Assembly (NCBI RefSeq): GCF_020884755.1
Contig: NZ_BPWE01000003.1
Coordinates: 274,649 to 338,648 of the forward strand
Direction: 5' to 3'
DNA: 64,000 nt
Source of the DNA: Bifidobacterium mizhiense
GTDB taxonomy: Bacteria > Actinomycetota > Actinomycetes > Actinomycetales > Bifidobacteriaceae
A model generated the notes under the pieces. That model searched no databases and was not told where the DNA came from. It worked only from the letters and a program-made list of their open reading frames with translations. Positions 9,106 through 19,034 of this stretch are shown piece by piece (the stretch's first letter is position 1; every line of letters starts with the position of its first letter). A program made the position numbers and the translations under genes.

Positions 9106-9900
9106 TCAGGCATTCTCCACGCCGCCAAAGCGCCTGTCCCGGTGGATGTAATCGTCGATGGCCCGCCAGAGCACCTCTCGTCCGCAGTCCGGGAAGAGCT
9201 CAGGGACGAAATCCAGCTCCGCATAGGCCGCCTGCCAGGGCAGAAAATTGGAGGTGCGCTGCTCCCCAGAGGTGCGCATGACCAGGTCGCAATCCGGAAT
9301 GTCGGGGTTGTAGAGGTGCTGGGCGATCATCTTTTCGGTCACCTTGGAACCCTTGATCTGCCCGGCCGCAACTTCTCGGGCGATGTCTGTGGCTGCATCG
9401 GCCAGCTCAGCCCTGCCCCCGTAGTTGATGCAGAAGATCACATCGATCCTGGTGTTGTGCCGGGTGCGCTCCATGGCCGCCTCCAGCTCGTCGATGACCG
9501 ACTTCCAGAGCCGGGGCCGACGGCCAGCCCAGCGCACGCGCACCCCCCAGTCGTCCATCTGGGCCACCCTACGGTGGATGATGTCCCGGGAGAAGCCCAT
9601 CAGAAAGCGGACCTCGGCCGGCGAGCGCTTCCAGTTCTCCGTGGAAAAGGTGTACAGGCTCAGGTAGCGGACCCCGGCCTCAATGGCCCCGGCTATGGTG
9701 TCGAAGACCACCGGCTCGGCGGCCCGGTGACCCTGGGTGCGCTCCATGCCCCTCTGCTTGGCCCAGCGGCCATTCCCATCCATGATCACACCCAGGTGCC
9801 GCGGGACTGAGCCCTTGGGGAACTGCGGGATACGCGCGGGGTCGGAGAAGGGGGCTGCGGGCACATCCAGGGAGGTGTAGTCGACGGGGTCAAAGCTCAT
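9106..9900 (-). CDS. uppS: Isoprenyl transferase (undecaprenyl diphosphate synthase)
   Basis: This 264-residue cis-prenyltransferase builds the C55 lipid carrier for peptidoglycan and surface glycans. The diagnostic VIMDGNGRWAKQRG motif with the catalytic Asp is at about residues 38-51, the FSTENWKRS segment follows, and the C-terminal RTSGEQRTSNFLPWQ binds the diphosphate. It starts 3 bp after recO ends, so the two are translationally linked. It shares a strand with dxr and ispG, placing early and late isoprenoid steps together. Confidence 0.96.
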   Translation of the reverse strand: MSFDPVDYTSLDVPAAPFSDPARIPQFPKGSVPRHLGVIMDGNGRWAKQRGMERTQGHRAAEPVVFDTIAGAIEAGVRYLSLYTFSTENWKRSPAEVRFLMGFSRDIIHRRVAQMDDWGVRVRWAGRRPRLWKSVIDELEAAMERTRHNTRIDVIFCINYGGRAELADAATDIAREVAAGQIKGSKVTEKMIAQHLYNPDIPDCDLVMRTSGEQRTSNFLPWQAAYAELDFVPELFPDCGREVLWRAIDDYIHRDRRFGGVENA

Positions 9901-9903
9901 GCT

Positions 9904-10626
9904 TCAAGAATCTAATAGCCTCAGGGATCTGATGGGCCGCTCCAGGTAATATTCGCCCCATTTCTCAACAAGACCGTCGCAGAGGGGGGTGGAACCCTTG
10001 CCGTCCAGCTTGGACCAGTCCCCGGTGCTCAGCGCCCGGAAGCGTGCCAGGGTGGCGGGATCCACCGCCACGGCGTCGGTAGGCCTGTCCCTACTGCAGA
10101 CCACCCCACCGCCAGGCACCGAAAAGTGGGTCAGCTGGTCGGTCCGGCCGCAGACGATGCAGGAATCCAGCCGGGGCCTCCAGCCAGCCAGCGCCAGGGA
10201 CCGCAGCAGGTAGGAGGCGCCGATGTCACGGGGTCCATGTCGGTGACCAGCCAGACTGGCCAGGGCGGAGGCCAGCAGACGGTATTGCTCAGGGGCCGGC
10301 TCGTGCTCGCCCACCACCAGCTTGTCGGCGGTCTCAAGCATGACGCCCCCGTTGGCATAGAGGTCATAGTCGGCGCATATGGCATCTGCATAGGCGGCTA
10401 TGCTGACGGCCTGGGAGACGATGTCCAGGTTGCGGCCACGGGAGATGAGCAGGTCGTCACGCATGAATGGCTCCAGACGCGCGCCGAAGCGGGACTTGGT
10501 CCGTCGCACCCCCTTGGCCACGGCCCTGACCTTGCCGTGTCCCCTGGTCAGAATGGTGACGATCCGATCTGCCTCGCCCAGTTTGACCGTTCTGAGGACC
10601 AGGCCCTCGTCACGATAGATAGCCAC
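9904..10626 (-). CDS. recO: DNA repair protein RecO
   Basis: This 240-residue protein loads RecA at single-strand gaps together with RecR. An N-terminal OB fold is evident (YRDEGLVLRTVKLGEADRIV), followed by a helical domain with a zinc-binding CxxC pair (CIVCGR, near residue 150) and a later Cys in the VVCSRDRP segment. Length is typical of actinobacterial RecO. It sits between the membrane hydrolase and uppS, with a 15-bp gap upstream and a 3-bp gap downstream. Confidence 0.95.
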   Translation of the reverse strand: MAIYRDEGLVLRTVKLGEADRIVTILTRGHGKVRAVAKGVRRTKSRFGARLEPFMRDDLLISRGRNLDIVSQAVSIAAYADAICADYDLYANGGVMLETADKLVVGEHEPAPEQYRLLASALASLAGHRHGPRDIGASYLLRSLALAGWRPRLDSCIVCGRTDQLTHFSVPGGGVVCSRDRPTDAVAVDPATLARFRALSTGDWSKLDGKGSTPLCDGLVEKWGEYYLERPIRSLRLLDS

Positions 10627-10641
10627 GACGGCCCCGTCCTT

Positions 10642-12363
10642 TCATTGGTAGATGAACAGGCCCCAGAAAGCGAAGATCAGCAGGACTCCGAACATGGCCA
10701 GGGTGGTGACGGTGAAGAGCGCGACGCCAAAGCGGGTGGAGGCCAGCACAGGCCTGGGATCCAAGTTGCGCATCTGCTGACGCAAAGTGGGGCCACCGGC
10801 CTTGCTTGTGCGGACCTGGTCGGGCAACCGGTCCAATCCCCTGAGTGAGGCTACCTCGACCATACGGGCGAAGGTGCGCGACCAGGCCCAGATGACCAGG
10901 GCGCAGACCACCTGGATGACCGGCCAGCTCCAGTAGCTGACCCCAGCCTGGTCGGGCACGCCGCCCCAGCCCAGGCGCACCACGGCCATGATGACCTGGC
11001 CCAGACCAGCTCCGAAAAGGACCAGGGTAGCCAGGGTGGTGCCGGTAATGGTGACCAAGGTGCCGCCGAAGCCATGGCTGAAGCCCAGGACCGGGTCCTT
11101 GCGCCGGCGCAGACGGAATAATTTCATCAGACCGGCCGCCAAAGCCATAATCAAGGCCGCCAGCAAAAGCACCAGGGTCAGCAGGTGCAGGACCAGCATA
11201 TAGATGGTCAGCGAGCGTCGCCCCCGCAGGTCAGTAGGCACGGCGATGGACTGGTGGATGGTGGCCCCACCCACGCTGGGGCTGGTCTGATGCAGGCCAT
11301 GGACCTGACCCACCGCCCAGTCGACCATGTCCTGCTGGTAGTGGTCGGCCAGGGGCGTGCCGGTCCGGGCCTCATCTCCCAAACGCAGCACATGGTTGGA
11401 GACCGGGTAGGAACGCACAGTGACGTTCTCGTTGCCCGAGGCGTGGGCCTGGGCGAGCACGCGTTGCACCCCCTCCACCTGGGCGGTCATGACATCCTTG
11501 GCCCCGTAGGCCAGCAGGGTGGGAATGGCATAGGTGCTGCGGTCGGTGGGGTCGATGTCCAGATTATTCAGGCCCAAGAGGGAGGCATCGGTGCTGAAGA
11601 GCCGACGAACCACCGACTGGTAGCCCTGGTTGGCCCCGGCAATGGCGAAATCCTGGGCTACGAAGAAGCCCATCGCGTGCCGCGGCGAATAGACCATGGG
11701 GCTCAGCAGGATCTGGAAGGCGATCCGGTGGTCCATGGTCAGCAGCATGGCGGCGATCCAAGTGCTCTCGCTGGTGGCATAGATGCCTACCTTGGATGCA
11801 TCCACATCAGCCCGGTCGCGCAGTAGATTGGCAACCCGCTCGTAGGCCTTGGCCGAGGCGGGATAGTCCCGGTCGGCATCATTGGTGGACCAGACCGGCT
11901 TGTCCAGCACGGCGGTGACGAAACCGGCGGAAGCCAGGGTTCGGGCCACGTCCCCGAAGGAGTTGTCGCAGGTGCCGTAACCGGCGCCGTGCATGAAGAC
12001 TACGGCTGGCCGATGCCCTGAGGCCTCCTTGGGGGCGCGGATCAGTATTCGGATGCGTTGGTGCTCGCCAGTGGCTGGCCGTTCCACGCTCAGTTCCTGG
12101 TGACGGGATTCGACCTGGTACTGCCCCATGGCCTCCCTGTCAACCCCGGCAGGCCAGTCGAAGGTGACCGCGGTGTCCGGAGTCAGCGTGGGAAAATTCT
12201 GATCCACTGGTTCGTATTTCCACGGGACGGCGGTCAAGTGGGAGACCGAGGCCAGCAGACCCATGAGAATGATGAAGACGGGCAGGCTGGTCATGAGCCG
12301 CCTGACCCTGCTCCACCCGCTTGCAGGGAGGGAACGCTCAACCTCTTGGGACACGTCGGCCAT
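10642..12363 (-). CDS. Membrane-anchored alpha/beta hydrolase
   Basis: This 573-residue protein has three parts. An N-terminal transmembrane helix (about residues 28-47) is followed by an exported alpha/beta hydrolase domain (about 95-370), with an oxyanion-region VVFMHGAGYG and a nucleophile-elbow-like GIYATSESTW whose Ser replaces the usual GxSxG pattern. Roughly four further helices lie between residues 390 and 573. The His in SNHVLRLGDEA near 315 is a candidate for the triad. The gene sits between ispG and recO on the same strand with short gaps, so it may share their transcript. The substrate is unknown; an esterase or peptidase acting outside the membrane is plausible. Confidence 0.75.
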   Translation of the reverse strand: MADVSQEVERSLPASGWSRVRRLMTSLPVFIILMGLLASVSHLTAVPWKYEPVDQNFPTLTPDTAVTFDWPAGVDREAMGQYQVESRHQELSVERPATGEHQRIRILIRAPKEASGHRPAVVFMHGAGYGTCDNSFGDVARTLASAGFVTAVLDKPVWSTNDADRDYPASAKAYERVANLLRDRADVDASKVGIYATSESTWIAAMLLTMDHRIAFQILLSPMVYSPRHAMGFFVAQDFAIAGANQGYQSVVRRLFSTDASLLGLNNLDIDPTDRSTYAIPTLLAYGAKDVMTAQVEGVQRVLAQAHASGNENVTVRSYPVSNHVLRLGDEARTGTPLADHYQQDMVDWAVGQVHGLHQTSPSVGGATIHQSIAVPTDLRGRRSLTIYMLVLHLLTLVLLLAALIMALAAGLMKLFRLRRRKDPVLGFSHGFGGTLVTITGTTLATLVLFGAGLGQVIMAVVRLGWGGVPDQAGVSYWSWPVIQVVCALVIWAWSRTFARMVEVASLRGLDRLPDQVRTSKAGGPTLRQQMRNLDPRPVLASTRFGVALFTVTTLAMFGVLLIFAFWGLFIYQ

Positions 12364-12395
12364 TGTAACCGGTGGCGGGGATGGCGCTTACGCCC

Positions 12396-13625
12396 TCAGC
12401 TGGCGCGGCCGGTGACCGGGACCACCATGGGCCCTGCCTCCGGCAAAGTTTCACCCTGGGCCGCCGCCTTGGCATCCATCTGGGCGGCGATTTCCTTGGC
12501 CCGTTCCAGCAGCGTGGGGACAATCTGGTCCTCGGGCACGGTCTGCACCACCTTGCCCTTGATGATGATCTGGCCCTTGCCGTTGCCCGAAGCCACCCCC
12601 AGGTCGGCCTCCCTGGCCTCGCCAGGTCCATTGACGATGCAGCCCATGACGGCCACCCGGATGGGGGCGGTGATGTCCTTGAGCCCCTCGGTGACCTCCT
12701 TGGCCAGTTCGATCACATCCACCTGGGCTCTGCCGCAGGAGGGGCAGGAGATGATGTCGAAGTGGCGCTGGCGCAACCCTAGGTACTCCAGAATCTTGCA
12801 GCCCACCTTGACCTCTTCCACAGGCGGTGCGGACAGGGAAACACGAATAGTGTCGCCGATGCCCTCGGCCAGAAGTGCGCCGAAGGCCAGGCAGGACTTG
12901 ATGGTCCCCTGCCAGGAGGGCCCGGCCTCGGTCACGCCCAGGTGCAGGGGCCAGTCGCCCTTGGAGGCCAGAAGCCTGTAGGTCTGGACCGTGGTGACGG
13001 GATCGTGGTGCTTGACGGAGATCTTGAAGTCATGGAAGCCCACGTCCTCGAACATGTGGGCCTCTTTCAAAGCCGAGGCGACCAGGGCCTCAGGGGTGGG
13101 TCCGCCGTAGCGGGCGTAAATGTCCTTGTCAAGGCTGCCGGCATTGACACCGATGCGCAGGGAGATGCCTGCATCGGTGGCGGCCTTGCAGATCTCGGGG
13201 CCGACCTGGTCGAACTTGCGGATGTTGCCCGGGTTGACCCTGACGGCTGCGCAGCCCGCATCGATGGCCTGGAAGACGTACTTGCTCTGGAAGTGAATGT
13301 CGGCGATGACCGGGATGGGCGACTTCTTGGCAATGATGGGAAGCGCGTCGGCATCGTCCTGGCTGGGCACAGCCACCCGTACGATGTCGCAGCCGGCGGC
13401 GGCCAGCTCGGCGATCTGCTGCAGGGTGGCATTGATGTCAGCGGTGACCGTGTTGGTCATGGACTGCACTGATATGGGGGCTCCCCCGCCGACCGGCACA
13501 GGCCCCACCATGATCCGACGGGAGCGGCGACGAGGATGCAGCGGAGTCTGGCTGATGGCCTGCTCGCCTGTCTTGCGGAACCCCTGAGAGGATGTTGACT
13601 GTTCGGTCTTGGGAATGCTACTCAC
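12396..13625 (-). CDS. ispG: 4-hydroxy-3-methylbut-2-enyl diphosphate synthase
   Basis: This is the GcpE enzyme of the MEP isoprenoid pathway, an iron-sulfur protein that converts methylerythritol cyclodiphosphate to HMBPP. The TIM-barrel part carries [19 protein letters not shown] and VRVNPGNI. The C-terminal cluster-binding region has [11 protein letters not shown] and CIVNGPGEA, giving the three Cys that hold the [4Fe-4S] centre. At 409 residues it is the short bacterial form. The start codon overlaps the dxr stop by 4 bp (ATGA), so the two are translationally coupled. Confidence 0.97.
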   Translation of the reverse strand: MSSIPKTEQSTSSQGFRKTGEQAISQTPLHPRRRSRRIMVGPVPVGGGAPISVQSMTNTVTADINATLQQIAELAAAGCDIVRVAVPSQDDADALPIIAKKSPIPVIADIHFQSKYVFQAIDAGCAAVRVNPGNIRKFDQVGPEICKAATDAGISLRIGVNAGSLDKDIYARYGGPTPEALVASALKEAHMFEDVGFHDFKISVKHHDPVTTVQTYRLLASKGDWPLHLGVTEAGPSWQGTIKSCLAFGALLAEGIGDTIRVSLSAPPVEEVKVGCKILEYLGLRQRHFDIISCPSCGRAQVDVIELAKEVTEGLKDITAPIRVAVMGCIVNGPGEAREADLGVASGNGKGQIIIKGKVVQTVPEDQIVPTLLERAKEIAAQMDAKAAAQGETLPEAGPMVVPVTGRAS

Positions 13626-14896
13626 GCTGTCATGTCTATCAAAGCATCGGCCCTTTGGCGTGCCTCATGCTCGACTTGCTCCATTACCTCCACGGATGTG
13701 AATGTTCCCGGAAGATGCGTTTCCATGGCATCCATGACCGAACGGATGGTTTCGACGATGCCCAGGTAGGGCAGCCGGTGATCCAGGAAGGCCCGGACCG
13801 CCTGCTCGTTGGCGGCATTGAAGACCGCGGTCATGGGCTCGCAGCTTCCCAGGGCCCGCCTGGCCAGGTTGACCGCCGGGAACGCCTGGTCGTCCAAGGG
13901 CTCGAAAGTCCAGGTGCTGGCCTTGGACCAGTCGCAGGCCATAGCCACATGGTCAAGACGGGCGGGCGCCGAAAGGCCCAGGGCGATGGGCAGGCGCATA
14001 TCCGGAGGGGAAGCCTGGCTTATGGTGGCCCCGTCCTGGAACTGGACCATGGAGTGGACCACGGACTGGGGGTGGACCACCACGGTGATCCGCTCGGGCT
14101 CGATCCGGAAGAGCCTGCTGGCCTCGATGACCTCCAGCCCCTTGTTGACCATAGTGGATGAGTTGATGGTGACCACCGGACCCATGGACCAGGTCGGATG
14201 ATTCAGGGCCTGCTCAGGGGTGACCTCGCGCATGGCTTGGCGGCTCCAGCCCCGGAAAGGACCTCCCGATGCCGTGACCACCAGACGGGCCACCTCTCCA
14301 TGCTGCCCCGAACGCAGAGACTGCCAGATGGCTGAATGCTCGGAGTCGACCGGGTTGATCTGACCCGGCCGTATCTCGGCATCAAAGAGCAGATGGCCGC
14401 CGGCCACCACGGACTCCTTGTTGGCCAGAGCCAGCTGGGATCCGGCCTGCAGGGCCGCAATGGACGGGCGCAGACCGACTGATCCGGTGATGCCGTTGAG
14501 GACCAGATCGCTGCCGGAGCCGGCCAGAGCCTGGACCGCATCCATGCCTGCTTCTACTTGGATACCAGTCAATCCCAAGGCCTTGAGCGCCTGCTGCAGG
14601 GCCGGAAGCTGGGCCTTGTCGGCCAGAGCCAGACGGGTCACGCCAAAATCACGGGCCTGACGGGCCAACAGTTCGACATGGGCGCCACCGGCGGCCAATC
14701 CAGTCACCTGGAACCGATCCCTATGTCGACTGATCAGATCCAAGGCCTGTGTACCGATGGATCCTGTGGATCCCAGGATGACCAGACTGCGAGACTGGTC
14801 GGCATCGGCCCTGGGCGACCAATCCGCCAGGGTACGTTCACGCTCGACCGGCAAACCGGCCTGCACGCCTTCGCTCATCACTGCCAACTGACTCAT
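13622..14896 (-). CDS. dxr: 1-deoxy-D-xylulose-5-phosphate reductoisomerase
   Basis: This 424-residue enzyme makes 2-C-methyl-D-erythritol 4-phosphate, the committed MEP pathway step and the fosmidomycin target. The NADPH site [15 protein letters not shown] is at about residues 40-54. The [26 protein letters not shown] and TASGGPFRG motifs of the substrate and metal site follow. It overlaps the gene upstream by 4 bp and ispG downstream by 4 bp, so three genes form one tight unit. The N-terminal 30 residues before the NADPH motif are longer than usual, so an internal start is possible. Confidence 0.96.
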   Translation of the reverse strand: MSQLAVMSEGVQAGLPVERERTLADWSPRADADQSRSLVILGSTGSIGTQALDLISRHRDRFQVTGLAAGGAHVELLARQARDFGVTRLALADKAQLPALQQALKALGLTGIQVEAGMDAVQALAGSGSDLVLNGITGSVGLRPSIAALQAGSQLALANKESVVAGGHLLFDAEIRPGQINPVDSEHSAIWQSLRSGQHGEVARLVVTASGGPFRGWSRQAMREVTPEQALNHPTWSMGPVVTINSSTMVNKGLEVIEASRLFRIEPERITVVVHPQSVVHSMVQFQDGATISQASPPDMRLPIALGLSAPARLDHVAMACDWSKASTWTFEPLDDQAFPAVNLARRALGSCEPMTAVFNAANEQAVRAFLDHRLPYLGIVETIRSVMDAMETHLPGTFTSVEVMEQVEHEARQRADALIDMTA

Positions 14897-16596
14897 CGAC
14901 CGCCTTTATCCTGCTCCCCCTCGTCGCCGAAGGCCGGGAATGAAATATCAGGGATGTCCAGATCCATCTTGGGCAGATCCTGGTTGAGCAGGGAGTTCAG
15001 GTAGGAATCCGGATCCTGGTCCTGCTTGTTCCCCTGCGTGTTTTGTGAGTACCGAGGCTTGGCCCAGTCGGGCGTATCCGTGCTGCTTTCGGCTGTTTCG
15101 GCCCAAGGACGCTCCTGGGTCTCAGGTGCTGCTGGTGCCGGCTCCTCGTAGCTGCCCAAGGGCCCGCCTGCGCCCAGAGGGCCGTCAACGAACGGCGAAG
15201 AGATAACTGAGGTGGATCCTGGCGCAGACGAGTTGTGAGCGTCAGCATCGCTCGAGGGGAACGCCGGCGATGCCGGACCTGTGGTAGGAACGAACGCAGC
15301 CCCCGTCGAGGTGGACGGGGCGGATGCGGCAAGTGTCGAAGGGGTCGGCTGGAATACCGTCGGCTCAGGAGTCTGCGGTGCTTGGGAAGGCGAAGAAGAG
15401 GCCGTCGAGTTGACAGGCATGGATTGCGCAGCCGACGCAGGTGCAGCTGATCCTGCAGCGGGGACTGCAGGTGTATAGCTGGCTAGCGCAGAGGTGGGCA
15501 TGACTGATTCAGGCCGACCGGAGACAGCCGGATTTGCAGGAGCAACGGCCGCTCCGCCGCCGACATCGACTGAGGATGCAGACCGGGCTGAAGCTGTTGA
15601 AGGTGTATCAACACCAGTATCCACAGCCGCTCCAGCGCCGTCCTGAGCCAGTCGCTGGTTGACCGCTGAAGCCAGGGCACTCAGGGAGCTGTTGGGCTGG
15701 GCCGTCGGCACCGTCTGCGTGCTGGCAGCGGGAGCATCGAAGATGGCCCGTTCCGCCTGATGCAGTTGAGCGAAATCGTCCTGACTGCTTTGGTCCTCCG
15801 CAACAGGGGAAGCATTGGGGATGCTCCAAGCGGGTTCCTGACTCTGTCCGATCAGCGGCTGAACGCCCGAGGCTGAAGAGTCCTGCACAGGAAGCTGCGA
15901 TTGCGCAGGAACAGCGGCAGGCGCCGTTGAACTCGCGCTTGCTCTCTTGGCCCTCTCGCTGACCCTGGCGAAGGACTCCAGCTGCTCCAGAAGCTCGACG
16001 GCCTTGGCCAGGAAGAAGTCCACCTGGCGCTCGTCATAACCCTTGGGCCCCCGCCGCTGGGTGAAGATGACGTTGGAGACGCGGTCAGCCGTGATGTCGG
16101 TGTTCTTCGACTTGCCCGAGTCCGTCTTCCGCCCCTCCTGCAGGTTGAGCTGGTCAGAAGTCTTATTGAGGACCTGCTCGATCAGCCGCTCCACCTGCTT
16201 GCAGTCGTATGAGGGCATGCCGGGATCCCCGCGCTTGAAGACGCTGCCTGAGGGCCTGCCGGCATGAGTGGTCAGCTCCGATTGCAGACTGACCATTCTG
16301 GTCGTCCAACCATCCACGCCCACCCGGGCTATCTCCAGGCTGGTCTGCCTGTCGGAAATCACCCTCTCCAGTCGGGAGAGGGCTGCGTCCACCTGGGTGA
16401 TGATGTAGCCGTTCTTGCACAGGTCGAAGGAGGCGTTGGCTATCTCCTCCTGGGTCAGATCAGGGTCCTGGCTCTCATAGAGCGAGTGCGCCCGCTCCAG
16501 GAAGGCATCCACCTGCTTGGTGTCATATCCCCACTTGCGCTTGCCCGAGCGCGCGATGGTCGCCTCGGTTCCACGGGCATCAGGCTTAGCTGACAT
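14893..16596 (-). CDS. DivIVA-repeat protein with long disordered tail
   Basis: This 567-residue cytoplasmic protein carries three copies of a DivIVA-like N-terminal motif of the form YDxxQVDxFL: about residues 18-30 (KWGYDTKQVDAFLERA), 130-145 (YDCKQVERLIEQ) and 195-210 (YDERQVDFFLAKA). The other 300 residues are rich in Ala, Ser, Pro and Gln and look disordered. DivIVA proteins mark curved membrane and poles and guide growth or division in Actinobacteria. Canonical Wag31/DivIVA has one such motif plus coiled coils, so this is a paralogue of unclear role. GGAGG upstream supports the ATG at 16596. The stop overlaps the dxr start by 4 bp. Confidence 0.8.
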   Translation of the reverse strand: MSAKPDARGTEATIARSGKRKWGYDTKQVDAFLERAHSLYESQDPDLTQEEIANASFDLCKNGYIITQVDAALSRLERVISDRQTSLEIARVGVDGWTTRMVSLQSELTTHAGRPSGSVFKRGDPGMPSYDCKQVERLIEQVLNKTSDQLNLQEGRKTDSGKSKNTDITADRVSNVIFTQRRGPKGYDERQVDFFLAKAVELLEQLESFARVSERAKRASASSTAPAAVPAQSQLPVQDSSASGVQPLIGQSQEPAWSIPNASPVAEDQSSQDDFAQLHQAERAIFDAPAASTQTVPTAQPNSSLSALASAVNQRLAQDGAGAAVDTGVDTPSTASARSASSVDVGGGAAVAPANPAVSGRPESVMPTSALASYTPAVPAAGSAAPASAAQSMPVNSTASSSPSQAPQTPEPTVFQPTPSTLAASAPSTSTGAAFVPTTGPASPAFPSSDADAHNSSAPGSTSVISSPFVDGPLGAGGPLGSYEEPAPAAPETQERPWAETAESSTDTPDWAKPRYSQNTQGNKQDQDPDSYLNSLLNQDLPKMDLDIPDISFPAFGDEGEQDKGGR

Positions 16597-16696
16597 CAGG
16601 CATCGACCTCCTGACCTTTCTTGCCAACGATCGTCGTGCATCGATTCTACGTGAGCGCTAAGACGCGACTTCGGGCACGCCCCCTAAAAACCCCTG

Positions 16697-16770
16697 TGGT
16701 CCCGCCCGGACTCGAACCGGGGACATCCACCGTGTAAAGGTGGCGCTCTAACCAACTGAGCCACGGGACC
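16697..16770 (-). tRNA. tRNA-Val (anticodon TAC)
   Basis: The minus strand folds into a complete cloverleaf: acceptor GGTCCCG/CGGGACC with discriminator A, D-arm GCTCAGTTGGTTAGAGC, anticodon stem CCACC/GGTGG with loop TTTACAC and anticodon TAC, and T-arm with GGTTCGAGTCC. The 3' CCA is not encoded. The gene lies between the DivIVA-repeat gene and the divergent efflux pump. Confidence 0.97.
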
Positions 16771-16796
16771 AGCACACTACCTTAGCAGAATACACG

Positions 16797-16825
16797 GTGA
16801 CAAGGCCGCACGGTGCGGCTATAAT
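16797..16825 (+). promoter_or_regulatory. Strong predicted promoter for the DHA2 efflux gene
   Basis: GTGACA at 16797-16802 and a perfect TATAAT at 16820-16825 are separated by 17 bp. Transcription should start near 16832, leaving about 70 nt of leader before the TTG start at 16903. It lies 27 bp from the 5' end of the tRNA-Val gene on the other strand. Confidence 0.7.
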
Positions 16826-16902
16826 CCACTAGGAATTCGCGGGCCTTGTCCGCAAAAAGAAGAGAAACACACCATATACACCGTATAAAAGGGGGGTTCG
16901 GA

Positions 16903-18447
16903 TTGTCACAGACAGTCGATACAGGCAGCGGCAGGAAGACCAACCGCACCCTGGTGACGGTGGCGGTCTTCATCGCCACCTTCATGACGGCCATCGAGGG
17001 GACCATCGTCTCCACCGCCATGCCCACCATCATCGGGGACCTGCATGGGCTGTCCATCATGAACTGGGTCTACTCCATCTATCTGCTCATGACAGCGGTC
17101 ACCACGCCCATCTACGGCAAGCTTTCGGACCGCTTTGGCCGCAAGCCGCTGCTGACCATCGGACTGCTGGTCTTCGTGATCGGATCCACCCTGTGCGCCC
17201 TCTCCCAGTCCATGCCCCAGCTGATCGGCGCCCGTTTTCTGCAGGGCCTGGGGGCCGGCGCCATCCAGCCGCTGACCTACACGGTCCTGGCCGACATCTA
17301 TCCCCTGGACAAGCGGGCGGGCATGATCGGCCTGAACGGCTCGGCCTGGGGCATCGCCTCCATCATCGCCCCCCTGCTGGGAGGCTTCATCGTCCAGCAG
17401 ATAAGCTGGCACTGGGTCTTCGCCATCAACGTGCCCATCGGCCTGCTGGTCATCATCATGATCCAGATTTTCCTGAGCGAGCATATTAAGGCGCGTGAAA
17501 CCCGCGTCGACTACATCGGCATCGGGCTGCTCAGCGTCTGCCTGATCTGCCTGATGCTCTGCCTGCAGAGCCTGGGATCGGCGGGCGATACGCGAATTAC
17601 CCTGGTCCTGGCTGCGGCCACCCTGGTCACCTTTGCCCTGCTGCTTCATGTGGAGGGCCGCCAGGAGGATCCCATCCTGCCCCTGCGGCTCTTCCGCATC
17701 AGAACCTTCGTCATCCAGAACATCTGCATGCTCCTGGTGGCCGGATTCCTCATGGGCTTTGACACCTACATGCCCATCTGGATGCAGTCTGTTCTGGGAA
17801 TGAACCCTTCGCTGGGCGGCTTCGTGGTCACCCCCTCCTCCATTCTCTGGCTCCTGGGCGCCTACCTGGCCGGACCGCTGACCATGCACCACCCGCCGCA
17901 CCGGGCCACCAACATCGGTCTGGCCTTCATTCTGACGGCCTGCATCTGCTACATAGCCGTCCCCCAAGCCACCGCCTACTGGGTCTTCCTGGTCATCTCG
18001 GCCGTGGTCGGCTTCGGCTTCGGCCTGACCATCACCACCTCGACCATCACCGCCCAGAGTGTGGTGCCCTCAGGCGACGTGGGCGCCTCGACCAGCTTCA
18101 ACACCCTGGCCCGTTCCCTGGGGCAGACCCTGATGGTCTCCATCTTCGGCATCGTCATGAATACGGTCATCGCCCGCGAGGTGCCTGAGCATAAGGGACT
18201 GACCGAGGACATGATGAACAGCATGATCAACCCGGCCACGGCAGGGAGCATTCCATCGCGTCTGCTGGGCCCGGCCCGCACCATCGTCTTCGACGGCCTG
18301 CATTGGATCTTCCTGGTGGGCCTGGTCATTCTGATCCTGGCCCTGGTGGCCAACCTCTGCGATATCCGTTCGCGCACCCTGCTGGCCGAATATCAGAACA
18401 AGGCCACGACGGCTTCTCCGGCCATTGCTGAGAAGGGCGAGCAGTAA
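16903..18447 (+). CDS. DHA2-type MFS multidrug efflux transporter
   Basis: This roughly 514-residue protein has about 14 transmembrane helices and belongs to the EmrB/QacA drug:H+ antiporter group. Motifs include the helix 1 segment FMTAIEGTIVSTAMPTI (motif D1 type), GKLSDRFGRKPLL (motif A) and GFGFGLTITTS. The TTG at 16903 is favoured over a TTG at 16846 because GGGGGG at 16891-16896 gives a binding site 6 bp upstream and the earlier start has none. A good promoter precedes it and a convergent hairpin follows. It probably exports a toxic or host-derived compound; the drug range cannot be predicted. Confidence 0.88.
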   Translation: MSQTVDTGSGRKTNRTLVTVAVFIATFMTAIEGTIVSTAMPTIIGDLHGLSIMNWVYSIYLLMTAVTTPIYGKLSDRFGRKPLLTIGLLVFVIGSTLCALSQSMPQLIGARFLQGLGAGAIQPLTYTVLADIYPLDKRAGMIGLNGSAWGIASIIAPLLGGFIVQQISWHWVFAINVPIGLLVIIMIQIFLSEHIKARETRVDYIGIGLLSVCLICLMLCLQSLGSAGDTRITLVLAAATLVTFALLLHVEGRQEDPILPLRLFRIRTFVIQNICMLLVAGFLMGFDTYMPIWMQSVLGMNPSLGGFVVTPSSILWLLGAYLAGPLTMHHPPHRATNIGLAFILTACICYIAVPQATAYWVFLVISAVVGFGFGLTITTSTITAQSVVPSGDVGASTSFNTLARSLGQTLMVSIFGIVMNTVIAREVPEHKGLTEDMMNSMINPATAGSIPSRLLGPARTIVFDGLHWIFLVGLVILILALVANLCDIRSRTLLAEYQNKATTASPAIAEKGEQ

Positions 18448-18496
18448 GGGCTGCTGGCCAGATTGGATTCCTGAGGGAATCCCTGATGAAAGAGAG

Positions 18497-18537
18497 CGAG
18501 GTGGTGGGCACGGTTGATCCTGATGTCCACCACCTCG
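18497..18537. terminator. Hairpin between convergent genes
   Basis: CGAGGTGGTGG at 18497-18507 pairs perfectly with CCACCACCTCG at 18527-18537 across a 19-base loop. It lies between the end of the efflux gene (18447) and the end of the DUF3052 gene (18567). The T-tracts are short on both sides, so a shared terminator is likely but not certain. Confidence 0.6.
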
Positions 18538-18566
18538 TTCATTGGCGCTTCTGCAGCCAGAGAAAC

Positions 18567-18983
18567 TTACTTGCCCTTGCCGAAAGCCCGCAGCTGGGTG
18601 GCGTTCCAATCCTTGCTGGCGGTGGTGGGCATCAGGGCGTTCATGCCCGCGGTCTTGGCCGCATTGGAAACGACCCCTGGCGCCGATGCCCCCGGTCTGC
18701 CGGGTTTGGGAGTCAGCACCCAGAAGGGCGCACCCTTGTTGACCATGGCCGAGGCATCCATGATGGTATCTGCCAGATCGTCCTCGGCATCGCCGTCCCG
18801 CCACCAGATGATGACCCCATCCACGGCTGCGTCATAGTCCTCGTCCACCAGCTCTTCGCCGGTCAGATCCTCGATCCTGGTCCGGATCCCGTCGTCGACA
18901 TCATCGTCCCACATCCATTCCTGAACGATATCGCCGGGATGGAAACCGAACTCTTCCGCTGTATAGGTTGTAGTCTCAGCCAC
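18567..18983 (-). CDS. DUF3052 family protein
   Basis: This 138-residue acidic protein matches the actinobacterial DUF3052 family. It shows the N-terminal EFGFHPGDIVQEWMWDDDVDD, the central DGVIIWWRDGDAEDDLADT and the C-terminal RAFGKG end. Function is unknown; the family is conserved in Actinobacteria and is not enzyme-like. It is followed on the same strand, upstream in the window, by the Lon-like protease gene 51 bp away, so the protease gene may read into it. Confidence 0.85.
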   Translation of the reverse strand: MAETTTYTAEEFGFHPGDIVQEWMWDDDVDDGIRTRIEDLTGEELVDEDYDAAVDGVIIWWRDGDAEDDLADTIMDASAMVNKGAPFWVLTPKPGRPGASAPGVVSNAAKTAGMNALMPTTASKDWNATQLRAFGKGK

Positions 18984-19034
18984 GGCTTCAGCATAACAAG
19001 ACTGCCGGAATTCACCAATTGGACCGGCCTTGTC

